From Actinomyces graevenitzii C83 (GTDB lineage Bacteria; Actinomycetota; Actinomycetes; Actinomycetales; Actinomycetaceae): a DNA stretch of 64,000 nucleotides. The notes beneath the pieces are model-generated. The model searched no databases. It saw only the letters and a list, made by a program, of their open reading frames with translations, and was not told where the DNA came from. Location: positions 215,608 through 279,607 of the forward strand of contig NZ_JH470339.1 in assembly GCF_000239695.1 (NCBI RefSeq), in the 5' to 3' direction. Numbering within the stretch: position 1 is the first letter of the stretch; the number at the start of each line of letters is the position of its first letter. Both the position numbers and the translations under genes were made by a program. Positions 16,436 to 24,932 of this stretch are shown one piece after another.

Positions 16436-17290
16436 CTATAGAGTGCCTAAACCGTAAGGAAGCTGCGCCGCCGCTGACTGTTGCTGTTGGTGGCGGCGTT
16501 CGCGTTGCAAATTCAAGAAATACTCCCTGTCACGCCGCTCCACCAAAACCGCAGCTAGTAGCCGTTCCGGATGCGTGTGTGGCGGGGGCGGAGGAGAAAC
16601 CAAACCAGAGACCTGATCAGCTAAAGCCTGCCCCAGGGAGGCCCGGTGGCGCAGATCCAAGCTGGAGGCGCGCTGCAAGAAGGTGTAGGCCGAAAGCGAC
16701 AGGTGGGTGGGCAGTTCGCGAATATCCGCTCCACGCGCCCAATAACGCAGCTCAGGGGGCATGATCAGTACCGGGGGAGAGGTAATAATATTGTCCTCCT
16801 GGGCGGCATAGGTGCCCGCCAGAATGTCACCAACACGCTTGGAACGCTTAGAAAACAACATCACCACCACGGCTACTATCCCGGTGGTGAACAGCACTTC
16901 AAAGGGAGCACAGATAGCCCGTACAAAGCTTTGATAAGGGTGAGCCGGACCGCCGTCGTCGCGCACAATCCGCAAGCCCATAACTAACCGGCCTAAACTA
17001 CGCCCCCGGCTTAACACTTCCACCAGCCACGGCATGAAAATCAGCCAAAAAGCCAGCATTAGCGCCACGCTGGTTGCCAAAACCGCCGCAGACACAGTCG
17101 ATTGGTTAACAGCGGTGTACAAAAGCCGCAGAGAGAACGATAAACCCAGGAAATATACGGCATAGTCAATCACTGCTGAGCCCATGCGGGTAGGCAAAGG
17201 CGCCGGGGCGATATCAACCACCACGCCTTCACCAGTGATAACCTGCTCAGGGACGATCATTCTTTCCGATGAGCTGTTCAAAGTCTCCAC
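16436..17290 (-). CDS. RDD-family membrane protein
   Basis: A 284-residue protein with the RDD domain at about 25-165. It contains three hydrophobic helices (about 37-57, 67-95 and 135-155) and the family's SRGRSLGRLVMGLRIVRDDGG. The C-terminal 110 residues are soluble and Gln/Arg/Pro-rich with VSPPPPPHTHPE. The start could be GTG at 17290 or the ATG at 17260, which better matches the family. It is divergent from the SpoIIM-like gene, a conserved actinobacterial pair. Function is unknown. Confidence 0.85.
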   Translation of the reverse strand: METLNSSSERMIVPEQVITGEGVVVDIAPAPLPTRMGSAVIDYAVYFLGLSFSLRLLYTAVNQSTVSAAVLATSVALMLAFWLIFMPWLVEVLSRGRSLGRLVMGLRIVRDDGGPAHPYQSFVRAICAPFEVLFTTGIVAVVVMLFSKRSKRVGDILAGTYAAQEDNIITSPPVLIMPPELRYWARGADIRELPTHLSLSAYTFLQRASSLDLRHRASLGQALADQVSGLVSPPPPPHTHPERLLAAVLVERRDREYFLNLQRERRHQQQQSAAAQLPYGLGTL

Positions 17291-17307
17291 AAGAAAAGAG
17301 TACCCGG

Positions 17308-18300
17308 GTGGATATAGATGCGCTGCGCCAATCTCATAAAGACCAGTGGGAACGTCTGGGCAAGTTAGCTAGCAAACGTATTCTCAGCGCCAAAGAAACC
17401 GATGAGCTGATCTCGCTCTACGGTCAGGTAGGCCAGCAGCTTTCCGCTGTACGCAGCCAAGCCCCCGACCCTGACGCAATTGTGGAGCTCAGCCGCCTGC
17501 TGTCGCGAGCACGCGGACGCATTGGCTACCACCAAAATGCGCGGGCCACCAATGTGCGTCGCTTCGTTACCGTCACCATGCCTATGGGGCTATATAAGGC
17601 GCGCTGGTTCTCAATTGGGGTGATGGTGGCATCCCTGGCAGTGTCGCTGATCTGTGCGCTGTACCTGCTCAACAATATGACGGTTTTTGACCTCCTGGTG
17701 CCTCCGGCTACGCGCCGCTCTATTGCCCAAAGTCAATTCGTGGGTTACTACTCTCAATACGCCCATTCAGAGTTTGCCTCCCAAGTGTGGACCAACAACG
17801 CCCGCGTGGCCGCCATCAGCATCATTAGCGGCCTGACCGGTTTTTTCCCGATCTTGGTGCAATGGCAAAATGCTTTAAATGTGGGGCTAATGGGCGCGGT
17901 GATGAGTGAGCAGGGCGAAATCGGTAAATTCTTTGCCTACATAAGCCCCCACGGCCTGCTAGAACTTAGCTGCGTATTTATGAGCGGCGGGGTGGGGCTG
18001 CGCCTGTTTTGGACCATGCTGGTGCCCGGCAGGCGCACTCGCGGTCAAGCCCTAGCCCAGGAAGGGCGCGTGCTGGTTTCAGCGGTTATCTCCCTAACTG
18101 CCGCCTTGGCTGTGGCCGGGGCTTTGGAAGGCTTTGTTACCCCCTCGGATCTGCCGCTATGGATCAAGATTACGCTGGGGGCCAGTGCGGCTGTGGGCTT
18201 GTGGGCTTATACCTTCATTTTGGGGCGCCGTGCGGCTTTGCAAGGCGACGACGGCGACCTAGACCCAAGCCAAATCGGCGCCTACGCCGCCCAGGCCTAA
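17308..18300 (+). CDS. Stage II sporulation protein M-family membrane protein
   Basis: About 330 residues from GTG 17308. That start is preferred because AAAAGAG (17294-17300) lies seven bases upstream and the protein then begins DIDALRQSHKDQWERLGKLASK, the family N-terminus. An ATG at 17269 is possible but would overlap the RDD gene. Several hydrophobic helices follow at about residues 95-120, 155-185, 200-235, 245-275 and 280-310. SpoIIM in sporulators is part of the DMP engulfment complex; in non-sporulating Actinobacteria its role is unknown. The RDD/SpoIIM/DUF58/MoxR neighbourhood is conserved. Confidence 0.86.
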   Translation: MDIDALRQSHKDQWERLGKLASKRILSAKETDELISLYGQVGQQLSAVRSQAPDPDAIVELSRLLSRARGRIGYHQNARATNVRRFVTVTMPMGLYKARWFSIGVMVASLAVSLICALYLLNNMTVFDLLVPPATRRSIAQSQFVGYYSQYAHSEFASQVWTNNARVAAISIISGLTGFFPILVQWQNALNVGLMGAVMSEQGEIGKFFAYISPHGLLELSCVFMSGGVGLRLFWTMLVPGRRTRGQALAQEGRVLVSAVISLTAALAVAGALEGFVTPSDLPLWIKITLGASAAVGLWAYTFILGRRAALQGDDGDLDPSQIGAYAAQA

Positions 18301-18302
18301 AC

Positions 18303-18398
18303 GCCTAACCCCCGGGCCTAAACCTGTAGCCTAACCCCCAGGCCTAAAACATTCAGGCCCGCCCCAAACATTCAGGCCCGCCCCATCAGGGGCGGGCC
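18303..18398. repeat. Duplicated sequences with a terminator hairpin between convergent genes
   Basis: A 19-base unit beginning AAACATTCAGG is exactly repeated in tandem at 18347-18365 and 18366-18384. Upstream, a related element with GCCTAACCCCC occurs at 18303 and 18329. A 10-bp perfect stem (18375-18384 with 18389-18398, loop ATCA) uses the second copy and likely terminates between the SpoIIM-like and DUF58 genes. Confidence 0.65.
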
Positions 18399-18477
18399 AG
18401 GTCTGCGGTAGCGCAGAACGGCGGATGCGCGGTGGGGCTTGCGCTTGACTAAGTGGAGCTTGGCTAACTGCGCCGCT

Positions 18478-19764
18478 CTAGAGGCGGCCAGCGGCCTTAA
18501 GAGCCAGGTAAGTGTCAGCCAAAGCGGGAGCCAAAGTGGCCGGAGCTGACTCCACCACCTCAATGCCCAGACGCTTTAGCTGGCTGCGTGCCTGGTTAGT
18601 TTCTAGCAGTGTGCGCTCAGCGGCGGCGGCCTGATAAGCCAGGTCAGCGTTGTCACGCTCATGGCTCATCTGCTCAATTTGCGGGTTTATGGCGCTAGCA
18701 AAAATAAGCGTGTGCTTATGGGCAATCATGGCCAGCACGTCAGTTAGGGCCTGATCGTGGCTTACCGCCTCAAGGCTGCTAAGCAAAACCACCAGGGCAT
18801 GTTGGCTTAGACGCTGAGAGGACGCCAAGTTAAGCGCCGGCGCCGACAGCTCACCTAGATACGGCTCCACATCAGCTAGCTCATTAGCCATGGTGGCAAT
18901 CAACTCACCTGACTTCTTACCGGCAATCCAGGCCCGGCGCCTAGTGTCTAGGGCCATTACCTCCACCCGGTCGCCAGCCGCGCTAGCTAGGGCAGAGAGC
19001 AAAAATGAGCTATCAATGCCCACGTCTAGACGCGTGCCCTCCTCCATACGGGTGGCGCTGTGACGGGCACTGTCAATAATGATCAGTACATGTCTATCAC
19101 GCTCAGGGCGCCAGGTACGCACCACCACTTCGCCGCGCCGCGCCGTCGAACGCCAGTCAATGGAGCGCACGTCGTCGCCGGGAACATACTGACGCAAAGA
19201 ATCAAATTCCGTGCCCGCCCCACGCACCATAACCGCGCTGCGCCCATCCATCTCGCGCAGCAAATTAAGGCGTGAAGGCAAATGCTTACGCGAATTAAAC
19301 GGTGGTAGCACCTGCACATGTGCCGGCGCTACCAAGGAACGCTGACGCCCAGCCAAACCCAGCGGCCCAAGCGAACGCACAGTGGCGTAGTCGGCCCGGC
19401 GCTTGCCTCGGCGTTTAGGTTGCAGCGGGGTAGTGAAACGTCGCTTCTGGCCAGGGCCCAAATTGAACTGGTAAAAATTATCGCTAGCCCCGGCGCTAGG
19501 CACCCAGGCATCACGCAGGCTTCCGCGCATAGTGCGTTTGGCAGTGTTAGTGATCGTAATGCGCGCAGAACTGGGTTGTCCTAAACGCACGGTGGTGCCA
19601 TTTTCGCGCTCAACCCTAAGCTCCAGGGGTTTTGGCGCCAAAAAGGCATCTAACAGGGCCAGGCAGATCACCGCCAGGTCCCAGATCAGGGCTGCGCGCG
19701 TGGAAAGAAAAACCAGCAGCAAACACGGGGCCAGCAGTAAAGCCAGCCGTTTGGAGGCAAACAT
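18478..19764 (-). CDS. DUF58 domain-containing protein
   Basis: A 428-residue protein. Two closely spaced N-terminal hydrophobic segments (about 6-40) anchor it in the membrane. A beta-sandwich-like region follows, then the DUF58 core EFDSLRQYVPGDDVRSIDW. A vWA-like part begins RHVLIIIDSAR (DxS metal site partly kept). It is the last gene of the MoxR operon, nine bases after moxR. MoxR/DUF58 pairs act as chaperone-like assembly modules for membrane or periplasmic complexes in studied systems. The client here is unknown. Confidence 0.86.
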   Translation of the reverse strand: MFASKRLALLLAPCLLLVFLSTRAALIWDLAVICLALLDAFLAPKPLELRVERENGTTVRLGQPSSARITITNTAKRTMRGSLRDAWVPSAGASDNFYQFNLGPGQKRRFTTPLQPKRRGKRRADYATVRSLGPLGLAGRQRSLVAPAHVQVLPPFNSRKHLPSRLNLLREMDGRSAVMVRGAGTEFDSLRQYVPGDDVRSIDWRSTARRGEVVVRTWRPERDRHVLIIIDSARHSATRMEEGTRLDVGIDSSFLLSALASAAGDRVEVMALDTRRRAWIAGKKSGELIATMANELADVEPYLGELSAPALNLASSQRLSQHALVVLLSSLEAVSHDQALTDVLAMIAHKHTLIFASAINPQIEQMSHERDNADLAYQAAAAERTLLETNQARSQLKRLGIEVVESAPATLAPALADTYLALKAAGRL

Positions 19765-19773
19765 GCATTTACC

Positions 19774-20748
19774 TCAGCGCGGGACCGCAACCATACGCAG
19801 TACGCCGTCGATAACCGAAGCGGCACTGACCCCTTCAAGCTCAGCTTCAGGACGCAGCTTAATACGGTGACGCAAGGTAGGCAGCGCAAAGTTTTTGACG
19901 TCGTCGGGAGTGACAAAAGAGCGCCCGTTAAGCCAAGCCCAAGCCCGCGAAGTAGCCAGCAGAGCGGTGGCTCCACGCGGGGAGACCCCCAGTGACAGCG
20001 ACGGCGAAACTCGCGTAGCTCGCACCAAATCCACAATATAGGCGGTCACCTCCGGGCCAACACCCACCTTAGCCACCTCACTGCGGGCCAGGCGCAGATC
20101 CTGGGCGTTAGTAACCGCCTGCAACCCGGCGCTAACCAGGTCACGCGGGTTAAAACCGTTAGCGTGGCGGGTGAGCACCTCAATTTCAGTGTCGCGCTCA
20201 GGTAGCGGCAGCACCAGTTTCATTAGGAAACGGTCCAGCTGCGCCTCAGGCAGGGGATAGGTGCCCTCATACTCAACCGGGTTCTGGGTGGCGATCACCA
20301 TGAAAGGCTCAGGCAAAGCCCGAGGCGTGCCGTCAATAGAAACCTGGCGTTCCTCCATGGCCTCAAGCAAAGCTGCCTGAGTTTTGGGGGGAGTACGGTT
20401 AATTTCGTCAGCCAGCAGCAAGTTAGTGAATACCGGGCCCGGGCGCAAAGAAAACTCGGCGGTGCGTGAGTCATAAATCAGCGAACCGGTTACGTCACCG
20501 GGCATCAGGTCCGGGGTGAACTGGATGCGTTTAGTATCCAGCTCCAACGACGCCGCCAAAGCCCTAACCAGCAGGGTTTTAGCCACCCCGGGTACACCCT
20601 CAAGCAGTACGTGACCGCCCGCTAGCAGGGCTACCACTAGGCCGGTGACGGCGGCGTCTTGACCCACCACAGCTTTAGCGACTTCGCTGCGCACCGCTGC
20701 CAGGCGGGCCTGGGTGGGGACGCTATAGTCTAGGTTTTCAGCGCTCAT
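19774..20748 (-). CDS. MoxR-family AAA+ ATPase
   Basis: A 324-residue AAA+ protein. Walker A GVPGVAKT is at 51-58, Walker B LLLADE at 110-115, and the MoxR stretch MVIATQNPVEYEGTYPLPEAQLDRF follows near 150. A C-terminal lid contains SLGVSPRGATALL. Its start overlaps the end of the DUF4350 gene by 11 bases with AGAGGTAAAG upstream. DUF58 lies downstream. It probably remodels a membrane complex formed by its operon partners. Motifs are intact, so ATPase activity is likely. Confidence 0.94.
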   Translation of the reverse strand: MSAENLDYSVPTQARLAAVRSEVAKAVVGQDAAVTGLVVALLAGGHVLLEGVPGVAKTLLVRALAASLELDTKRIQFTPDLMPGDVTGSLIYDSRTAEFSLRPGPVFTNLLLADEINRTPPKTQAALLEAMEERQVSIDGTPRALPEPFMVIATQNPVEYEGTYPLPEAQLDRFLMKLVLPLPERDTEIEVLTRHANGFNPRDLVSAGLQAVTNAQDLRLARSEVAKVGVGPEVTAYIVDLVRATRVSPSLSLGVSPRGATALLATSRAWAWLNGRSFVTPDDVKNFALPTLRHRIKLRPEAELEGVSAASVIDGVLRMVAVPR

Positions 20749-21937
20749 AGTGCTTTACCTCTTCTTCTAATTGTTCAAGGGCTTGGCTTAGCTGGGTCAG
20801 TTCTACTGCACTTGCTGGCGCGGGCCCGTAGAGTATGTATTCAATTTCTTTAGCTGTGCGGTTGCAGGCCATAGATACCGTTTGCGCTACCAAGGTGGCG
20901 TCAGCATTTGGGGAAATTCCCAAGCGCCGGCCGAGCCTAATAATGGTGGCTATGCGCAAAATACGGCCACTGTGCTCACTGGCTCTAGCTCGCTGATACA
21001 GTCCGGCGCGTCCCACCGTGGTTTCGGTGCCTTGCGCGACTACCGGCAGTGGCTCGTTAACGATCCGGCCTTGGCGCCGGCCCACAATAAATGCCCATAC
21101 CAATGCCAACAGCCCAAACTGCCACATTAATGGCACCAGCCAGGACGGGTAGGGCTTAGGTGCCTGCGCTGCATGAACTGACTCATTAGTTTCAGCGTTA
21201 TAAAAAACTACTTCACTGCCCCGGCCAGTGGCGTAAAGCGCCAAGGCTGCGTTGTCATCTTTGTCTAGGTACTTGTTGGTAACTAGCTCTGGATTAGTGA
21301 TGATGCGCAGGGTTTTGCCAGATTTTAAGGGCAGCTCTAGGTAACCGTAGCCGTTAGCGTAAGCGAAACACAGCTGAGCGGGGCCACGGCCTAGGTACTG
21401 GCTGTCGGCCAGCGCCTGCGGGTTACGCACTATGATGGCGTTTCCGGTTGCGCTGATGGTTTGGGCTTTGGTGGGTATAGAGCAGGTGCCGCGAGAGACA
21501 GGTTTATCGTTATAACCTTGCGGTTCCAAGCCGCTTTCAGTCAGGGCCTCAGGCAGGTAGTACTCGAAGCCAACCAAGGTGATATCAGCGTTTGAGGTGG
21601 TTAGTAGAGTCTCAAAATCATAATTTCGTAGCTGGCCAGCATTAAAGATGGTTACCGGTTTGCCCTGCTGGGCAGCCTCGATAGCTTTTGCAGGTGAACG
21701 CACCTGGTCCACTGAGACGTCATAGTGGTCGCCAAGTACCTGAGTTAAAGCCCGCACACCCTTAGAGCCAACGCTGTGGATGTCGTAGGGCTCTTTAGTG
21801 ATTTCCTCTTTCATGGAGGCGTAGATAACCATGCCTGCCAGCAGCAAGCTAAGCGTGATTGCCAGCAGTTTCCAGCCTTTAAAGCCGCTCTTTTTAGAGT
21901 TGGCAGTGGCTTGTGCGGGGGCTGTTTGTACACTCAT
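20738..21937 (-). CDS. DUF4350 domain membrane protein
   Basis: A 399-residue protein with a membrane helix at about 22-42. An extracytoplasmic DUF4350 domain follows (IHSVGSKGVRALTQVLGDHYDVSVDQV), then a second helix near 265-285 (PLMWQFGLLALVWAFIVGR). The cytoplasmic tail has RAGLYQRARASEHSGRILR, typical of the family. It overlaps DUF4129 upstream by four bases and moxR downstream by 11. DUF4350, DUF4129, MoxR and DUF58 form a conserved actinobacterial operon of unknown purpose. Confidence 0.85.
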   Translation of the reverse strand: MSVQTAPAQATANSKKSGFKGWKLLAITLSLLLAGMVIYASMKEEITKEPYDIHSVGSKGVRALTQVLGDHYDVSVDQVRSPAKAIEAAQQGKPVTIFNAGQLRNYDFETLLTTSNADITLVGFEYYLPEALTESGLEPQGYNDKPVSRGTCSIPTKAQTISATGNAIIVRNPQALADSQYLGRGPAQLCFAYANGYGYLELPLKSGKTLRIITNPELVTNKYLDKDDNAALALYATGRGSEVVFYNAETNESVHAAQAPKPYPSWLVPLMWQFGLLALVWAFIVGRRQGRIVNEPLPVVAQGTETTVGRAGLYQRARASEHSGRILRIATIIRLGRRLGISPNADATLVAQTVSMACNRTAKEIEYILYGPAPASAVELTQLSQALEQLEEEVKHYER

Positions 21938-22677
21938 CGCCGCCTACCTTCAGTGGCGTAGGGGTTAGAGGCATATGGGTTAACATCCAGTGGGCCAGCT
22001 GAGCCGTGAGTTAGCTCCGGGGTCAGGTTGTGGGCGCTTTGCTGGGTTATGCCTGGGGTGTTGGTGACGGTGACGGCGAAATCGCGCATCCACTGATCAT
22101 CGCTAGGGCCGGTTTCTTCGTGGCCATAGCGAGCCCGGTCAAACAGGTTAGCGGCGTAGGCAAATCCCTCACTTAGCGTTGGCATTACCTGGGTGCCAAG
22201 ATAACCGGCCTCCTGTGCAGTCATGCCCGGATAATCTTCCAGCAAGGCGCGCTCGTCTAGAGAGCGGATAATGGCACGGAAACGGTCTACGACGGCGCTG
22301 ACCCAGTCGCCTGCAGCCGCCGCCTTATTGGCACTAAGCGTGAGCATACTGGCGTCACGTTTATCTTCAAAAAGCGCTTTTGATTTGCGTTTACGGCGCG
22401 CCAAAGTGATTTTCGTGGTCAAGTAGAGCAGCAAAGCTAGCAGCGCCATAAAGATCAAAAAGGTAAGCAGCACTCCAACCCATTCCGGTAAACCCAAATT
22501 TAGCTTAGCTTTACTTAGCGTGGAGTCCAGCCATTTAAACAGCTTTTCTAAAATATTTTGTTTAGGTTTATAAGCTACTTTACTGAGCTCATGGTGGGCT
22601 TGTTGGCGTGCCTCATCTGGGCTTGGAGTGGGTTGACTCCAAGTCGGTAGGAGGGCTAACTTCCAGATTAAATTCAT
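21934..22677 (-). CDS. DUF4129 domain membrane protein
   Basis: A 247-residue protein with one central membrane helix at about 64-86 (GVLLTFLIFMALLALLLYL). The soluble C-terminal DUF4129 domain (about 105-200) has DWVSAVVDRFRAIIRSLDERAL and PGMTAQEAG, matching transglutaminase-associated DUF4129 domains. Start and stop both overlap neighbours by four bases, so translation is coupled in the operon. The C-terminus is polar with a NPYASNPYATEG repeat. The domain is known in proteins next to transglutaminases, but no transglutaminase is present here. Confidence 0.84.
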   Translation of the reverse strand: MNLIWKLALLPTWSQPTPSPDEARQQAHHELSKVAYKPKQNILEKLFKWLDSTLSKAKLNLGLPEWVGVLLTFLIFMALLALLLYLTTKITLARRKRKSKALFEDKRDASMLTLSANKAAAAGDWVSAVVDRFRAIIRSLDERALLEDYPGMTAQEAGYLGTQVMPTLSEGFAYAANLFDRARYGHEETGPSDDQWMRDFAVTVTNTPGITQQSAHNLTPELTHGSAGPLDVNPYASNPYATEGRRR

Positions 22678-24095
22678 TGCGCCTGTTGTTCTGCTACAGC
22701 GTTACGTAGCTCCACATCCAGGCCCTCTTTGCGCATACGCAGATCGATATATAGCAGCGCGTTGACCGAGGAGCTGAAAGGCAGAGTAATTAGTAGGCTA
22801 ATGGCGGTCATGACCATATATATTATGAAGGTGATGCTTAGTGCTCCCATAAAGTCATTAGTAGATGATGATGCAACGACAGTAGAGAATGCACCAATTA
22901 CGCTGGTGATACCGCCAAAGACGCCGGCCACCACAGAGATTATTATACTGGTCAGGATATTAATGCCGAACAGGCGCCAAAAGTTTCCACGAGTTAGGCT
23001 CCAAGAGCGGCCAATAGCGGCAAATACTCCCAGGTTTTCAAGCACCATGGCTGGTGAGGCAACACTGAATTTAATGGATAAGTAGTAGCTTACTAATGCG
23101 CTAACCACCATCAGTATCAATAAGCCAACTAGACTGATACCCAGGTCTTGGAGAAATTCGCGGTCTGTCTTAGCTGTAGAAGCTACGCCAGCTAACAGCA
23201 CAAAAAATACGGCGATTCCAATTATCATCATCAGGCCGCTAATAATGCTGGTGATTATATTCAACCCAATTAACGGCAGGAACTTTGATTTAGTGCGTTC
23301 CCACACTTCTTTACTGGAAGCTACTCGCCCAAGTACAGAGCGCGATACCGCTACAACAATTAAACCTGAAAGTAAAACCGTAGCTAAACCCTGTAAGAGA
23401 GTGCCACCTAGCTGAGAAAATGCACCAAACGCGCCTCCTAAAGCACTAGCATATGGAGAATCAGCGTTTATGTAGCTAGGTAATGCTAGGTTGATAATTG
23501 CGTAATTTATGCCAACACTAATTACTAGCGCCACCCCTAGCAGGGCGGCAGTAAAACCAAACATGGTGCGCGCATTAGTTTTAATTGCCGCAAACGCACC
23601 CTGGTAGATGTCGCCAATAGACAGTGGGCGCAGGGGAATAATGCCGGGTTTGTAAATATATAGGTTTGCAGCGCCCATAGATCCGTAGCCGCCGCCCGGA
23701 TAAGCGCCACCACCTGGGTAACTACCAGTGCCGGGGTAACCAGGAGCAGCGCCAGGGTAGCTACCGCCCGGGTAAGTCCCCGGGTTGTATCCACCTGCGC
23801 CAGGGTAACTACCAGCCCCGGAGGTGGCAGAACTGCCCGCGCCAGGGTAACCAGGGTCAGCGCCGGGGGTGTGGCCACCAGTGCCGGGATAGCCAGGGTA
23901 ACCAGCCCCAGTAGCACTAGCCGCACCGACACCAGGCACGCCAGCGCCGCCGTCGTAACCAGCACCCGGGTAGGAACCTTGCCCAGGGTAGGGGTTGGCA
24001 TAGCCGCCAGAGCTGCTTGCAGATCCAGCCGGCTGCCCAGATGAGTGTTCACCCGCGCTTTCGTCGAAATTAGGCGTTTGCCAAGTTTCGCTCAC
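22674..24095 (-). CDS. Gly/Pro/Tyr-rich multi-pass membrane protein (first gene of MoxR operon)
   Basis: A 473-residue protein. The first 140 residues are a disordered, repetitive PG-Y-PG tract (SYPGAG, GYPGTG, TYPGGS). The rest is a six-or-so helix membrane domain (about 170-460) like the glycerophosphodiesterase-type integral membrane domain found in actinobacterial proteins. The entry motif PLRPLSIGDIYQGAFAAIKTNART is typical of that group. A 4-base overlap links it to DUF4129. It is divergent from mtrA. The repeats use varied codons, so they are kept at protein level. Confidence 0.75.
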   Translation of the reverse strand: MSETWQTPNFDESAGEHSSGQPAGSASSSGGYANPYPGQGSYPGAGYDGGAGVPGVGAASATGAGYPGYPGTGGHTPGADPGYPGAGSSATSGAGSYPGAGGYNPGTYPGGSYPGAAPGYPGTGSYPGGGAYPGGGYGSMGAANLYIYKPGIIPLRPLSIGDIYQGAFAAIKTNARTMFGFTAALLGVALVISVGINYAIINLALPSYINADSPYASALGGAFGAFSQLGGTLLQGLATVLLSGLIVVAVSRSVLGRVASSKEVWERTKSKFLPLIGLNIITSIISGLMMIIGIAVFFVLLAGVASTAKTDREFLQDLGISLVGLLILMVVSALVSYYLSIKFSVASPAMVLENLGVFAAIGRSWSLTRGNFWRLFGINILTSIIISVVAGVFGGITSVIGAFSTVVASSSTNDFMGALSITFIIYMVMTAISLLITLPFSSSVNALLYIDLRMRKEGLDVELRNAVAEQQAQ

Positions 24096-24204
24096 CGTTA
24101 CCTCCTCGGGAATATGCTACGTAACTAATCCTGCCAGGTTTGGGTAACTTGCACCTACGCCTTGAGGAGGAGGTTTAGCTACTTCCTGTATAACCATGCA
24201 AAAA

Positions 24205-24230
24205 TATGCTTTAAGTGTCACAATGTAGTT
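24205..24230 (+). promoter_or_regulatory. Candidate mtrA promoter
   Basis: No Shine-Dalgarno precedes the ATG at 24231. CACAAT (24219-24224) sits six bases upstream, fitting the leaderless pattern seen elsewhere. A better -10, TATGCT (24205-24210), would give a very short leader. Either reading implies SD-independent translation. Confidence 0.4.
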
Positions 24231-24932
24231 ATGAGCACGCGTATCTTACTGGTAGATGATGATACTGCCCTGTCTGAAATGGTTGGCATGACCCTCGAAA
24301 GCGGGGGTTATGACGTGGTTTATTGCGCAGACGGTACGCATGCTTTGCAAGCTTTTACTATTAACCAGCCAGAGCTAGTGCTGCTGGACCTGATGCTGCC
24401 GGGCATGGATGGCATTGAAATCTGCCGCCGCATTAGGGCTATTTCTGACGTGCCCATCATTATGCTCACCGCCCGCAGTGACACCCAGGATGTGGTGGCG
24501 GGGCTGGAGGCCGGGGCTGACGACTATGTGGCTAAGCCCTTCAAAAACCGTGAGCTTATGGCCCGGGTACGTACCCGCCTGCGCCGCGTCAGCGACGTCG
24601 CCACTAACTCTGAGCCCCCCAAGGACAAACTGCGCATTGGCGATATTGACATTGATGTGCTTGCCCATGAGGCTCGCCGCGCCGGTCAAGTAGTGCCGCT
24701 GACCCCGCTGGAATTTGACCTGGTAGTGACCTTGGCGCGTGAACCCTGGAAGGTGTTTACGCGCGAAGAACTGCTAGAGCGTGTGTGGGGTTACCAGCAC
24801 AGCGCCGACAATCGCCTGGTCAACGTGCATGTGCAGCGCCTGCGGGCCAAGGTGGAACTAGACCCCGAACACCCCAAGGTGGTTATCACTGTGCGCGGCG
24901 TAGGTTACCGCGCCGGTAGTGCCCAGGGCTGA
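24231..24932 (+). CDS. mtrA: Response regulator MtrA
   Basis: A 233-residue OmpR/PhoB-type regulator of the MtrAB system that coordinates cell wall, division and osmotic responses in Actinobacteria. The receiver has Asp9/Asp10/Asp11, phosphoacceptor Asp53, Thr80 and Lys102. The winged helix spans about 135-230 (VVPLTPLEFDLVVTLAREP to VVITVRGVGYRAG). The ATG at 24231 gives the family N-terminus STRILLVDDD; an upstream frame extension lacks support. It overlaps mtrB (TGATG) and starts the mtrA-mtrB-lpqB operon. Confidence 0.96.
   Translation: MSTRILLVDDDTALSEMVGMTLESGGYDVVYCADGTHALQAFTINQPELVLLDLMLPGMDGIEICRRIRAISDVPIIMLTARSDTQDVVAGLEAGADDYVAKPFKNRELMARVRTRLRRVSDVATNSEPPKDKLRIGDIDIDVLAHEARRAGQVVPLTPLEFDLVVTLAREPWKVFTREELLERVWGYQHSADNRLVNVHVQRLRAKVELDPEHPKVVITVRGVGYRAGSAQG

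Noticed and set aside
18372-18563. 63-residue Trp/Leu-rich minus-strand frame
   Set aside because: It overlaps the duplicated terminator and the end of the DUF58 gene and has no start signal.
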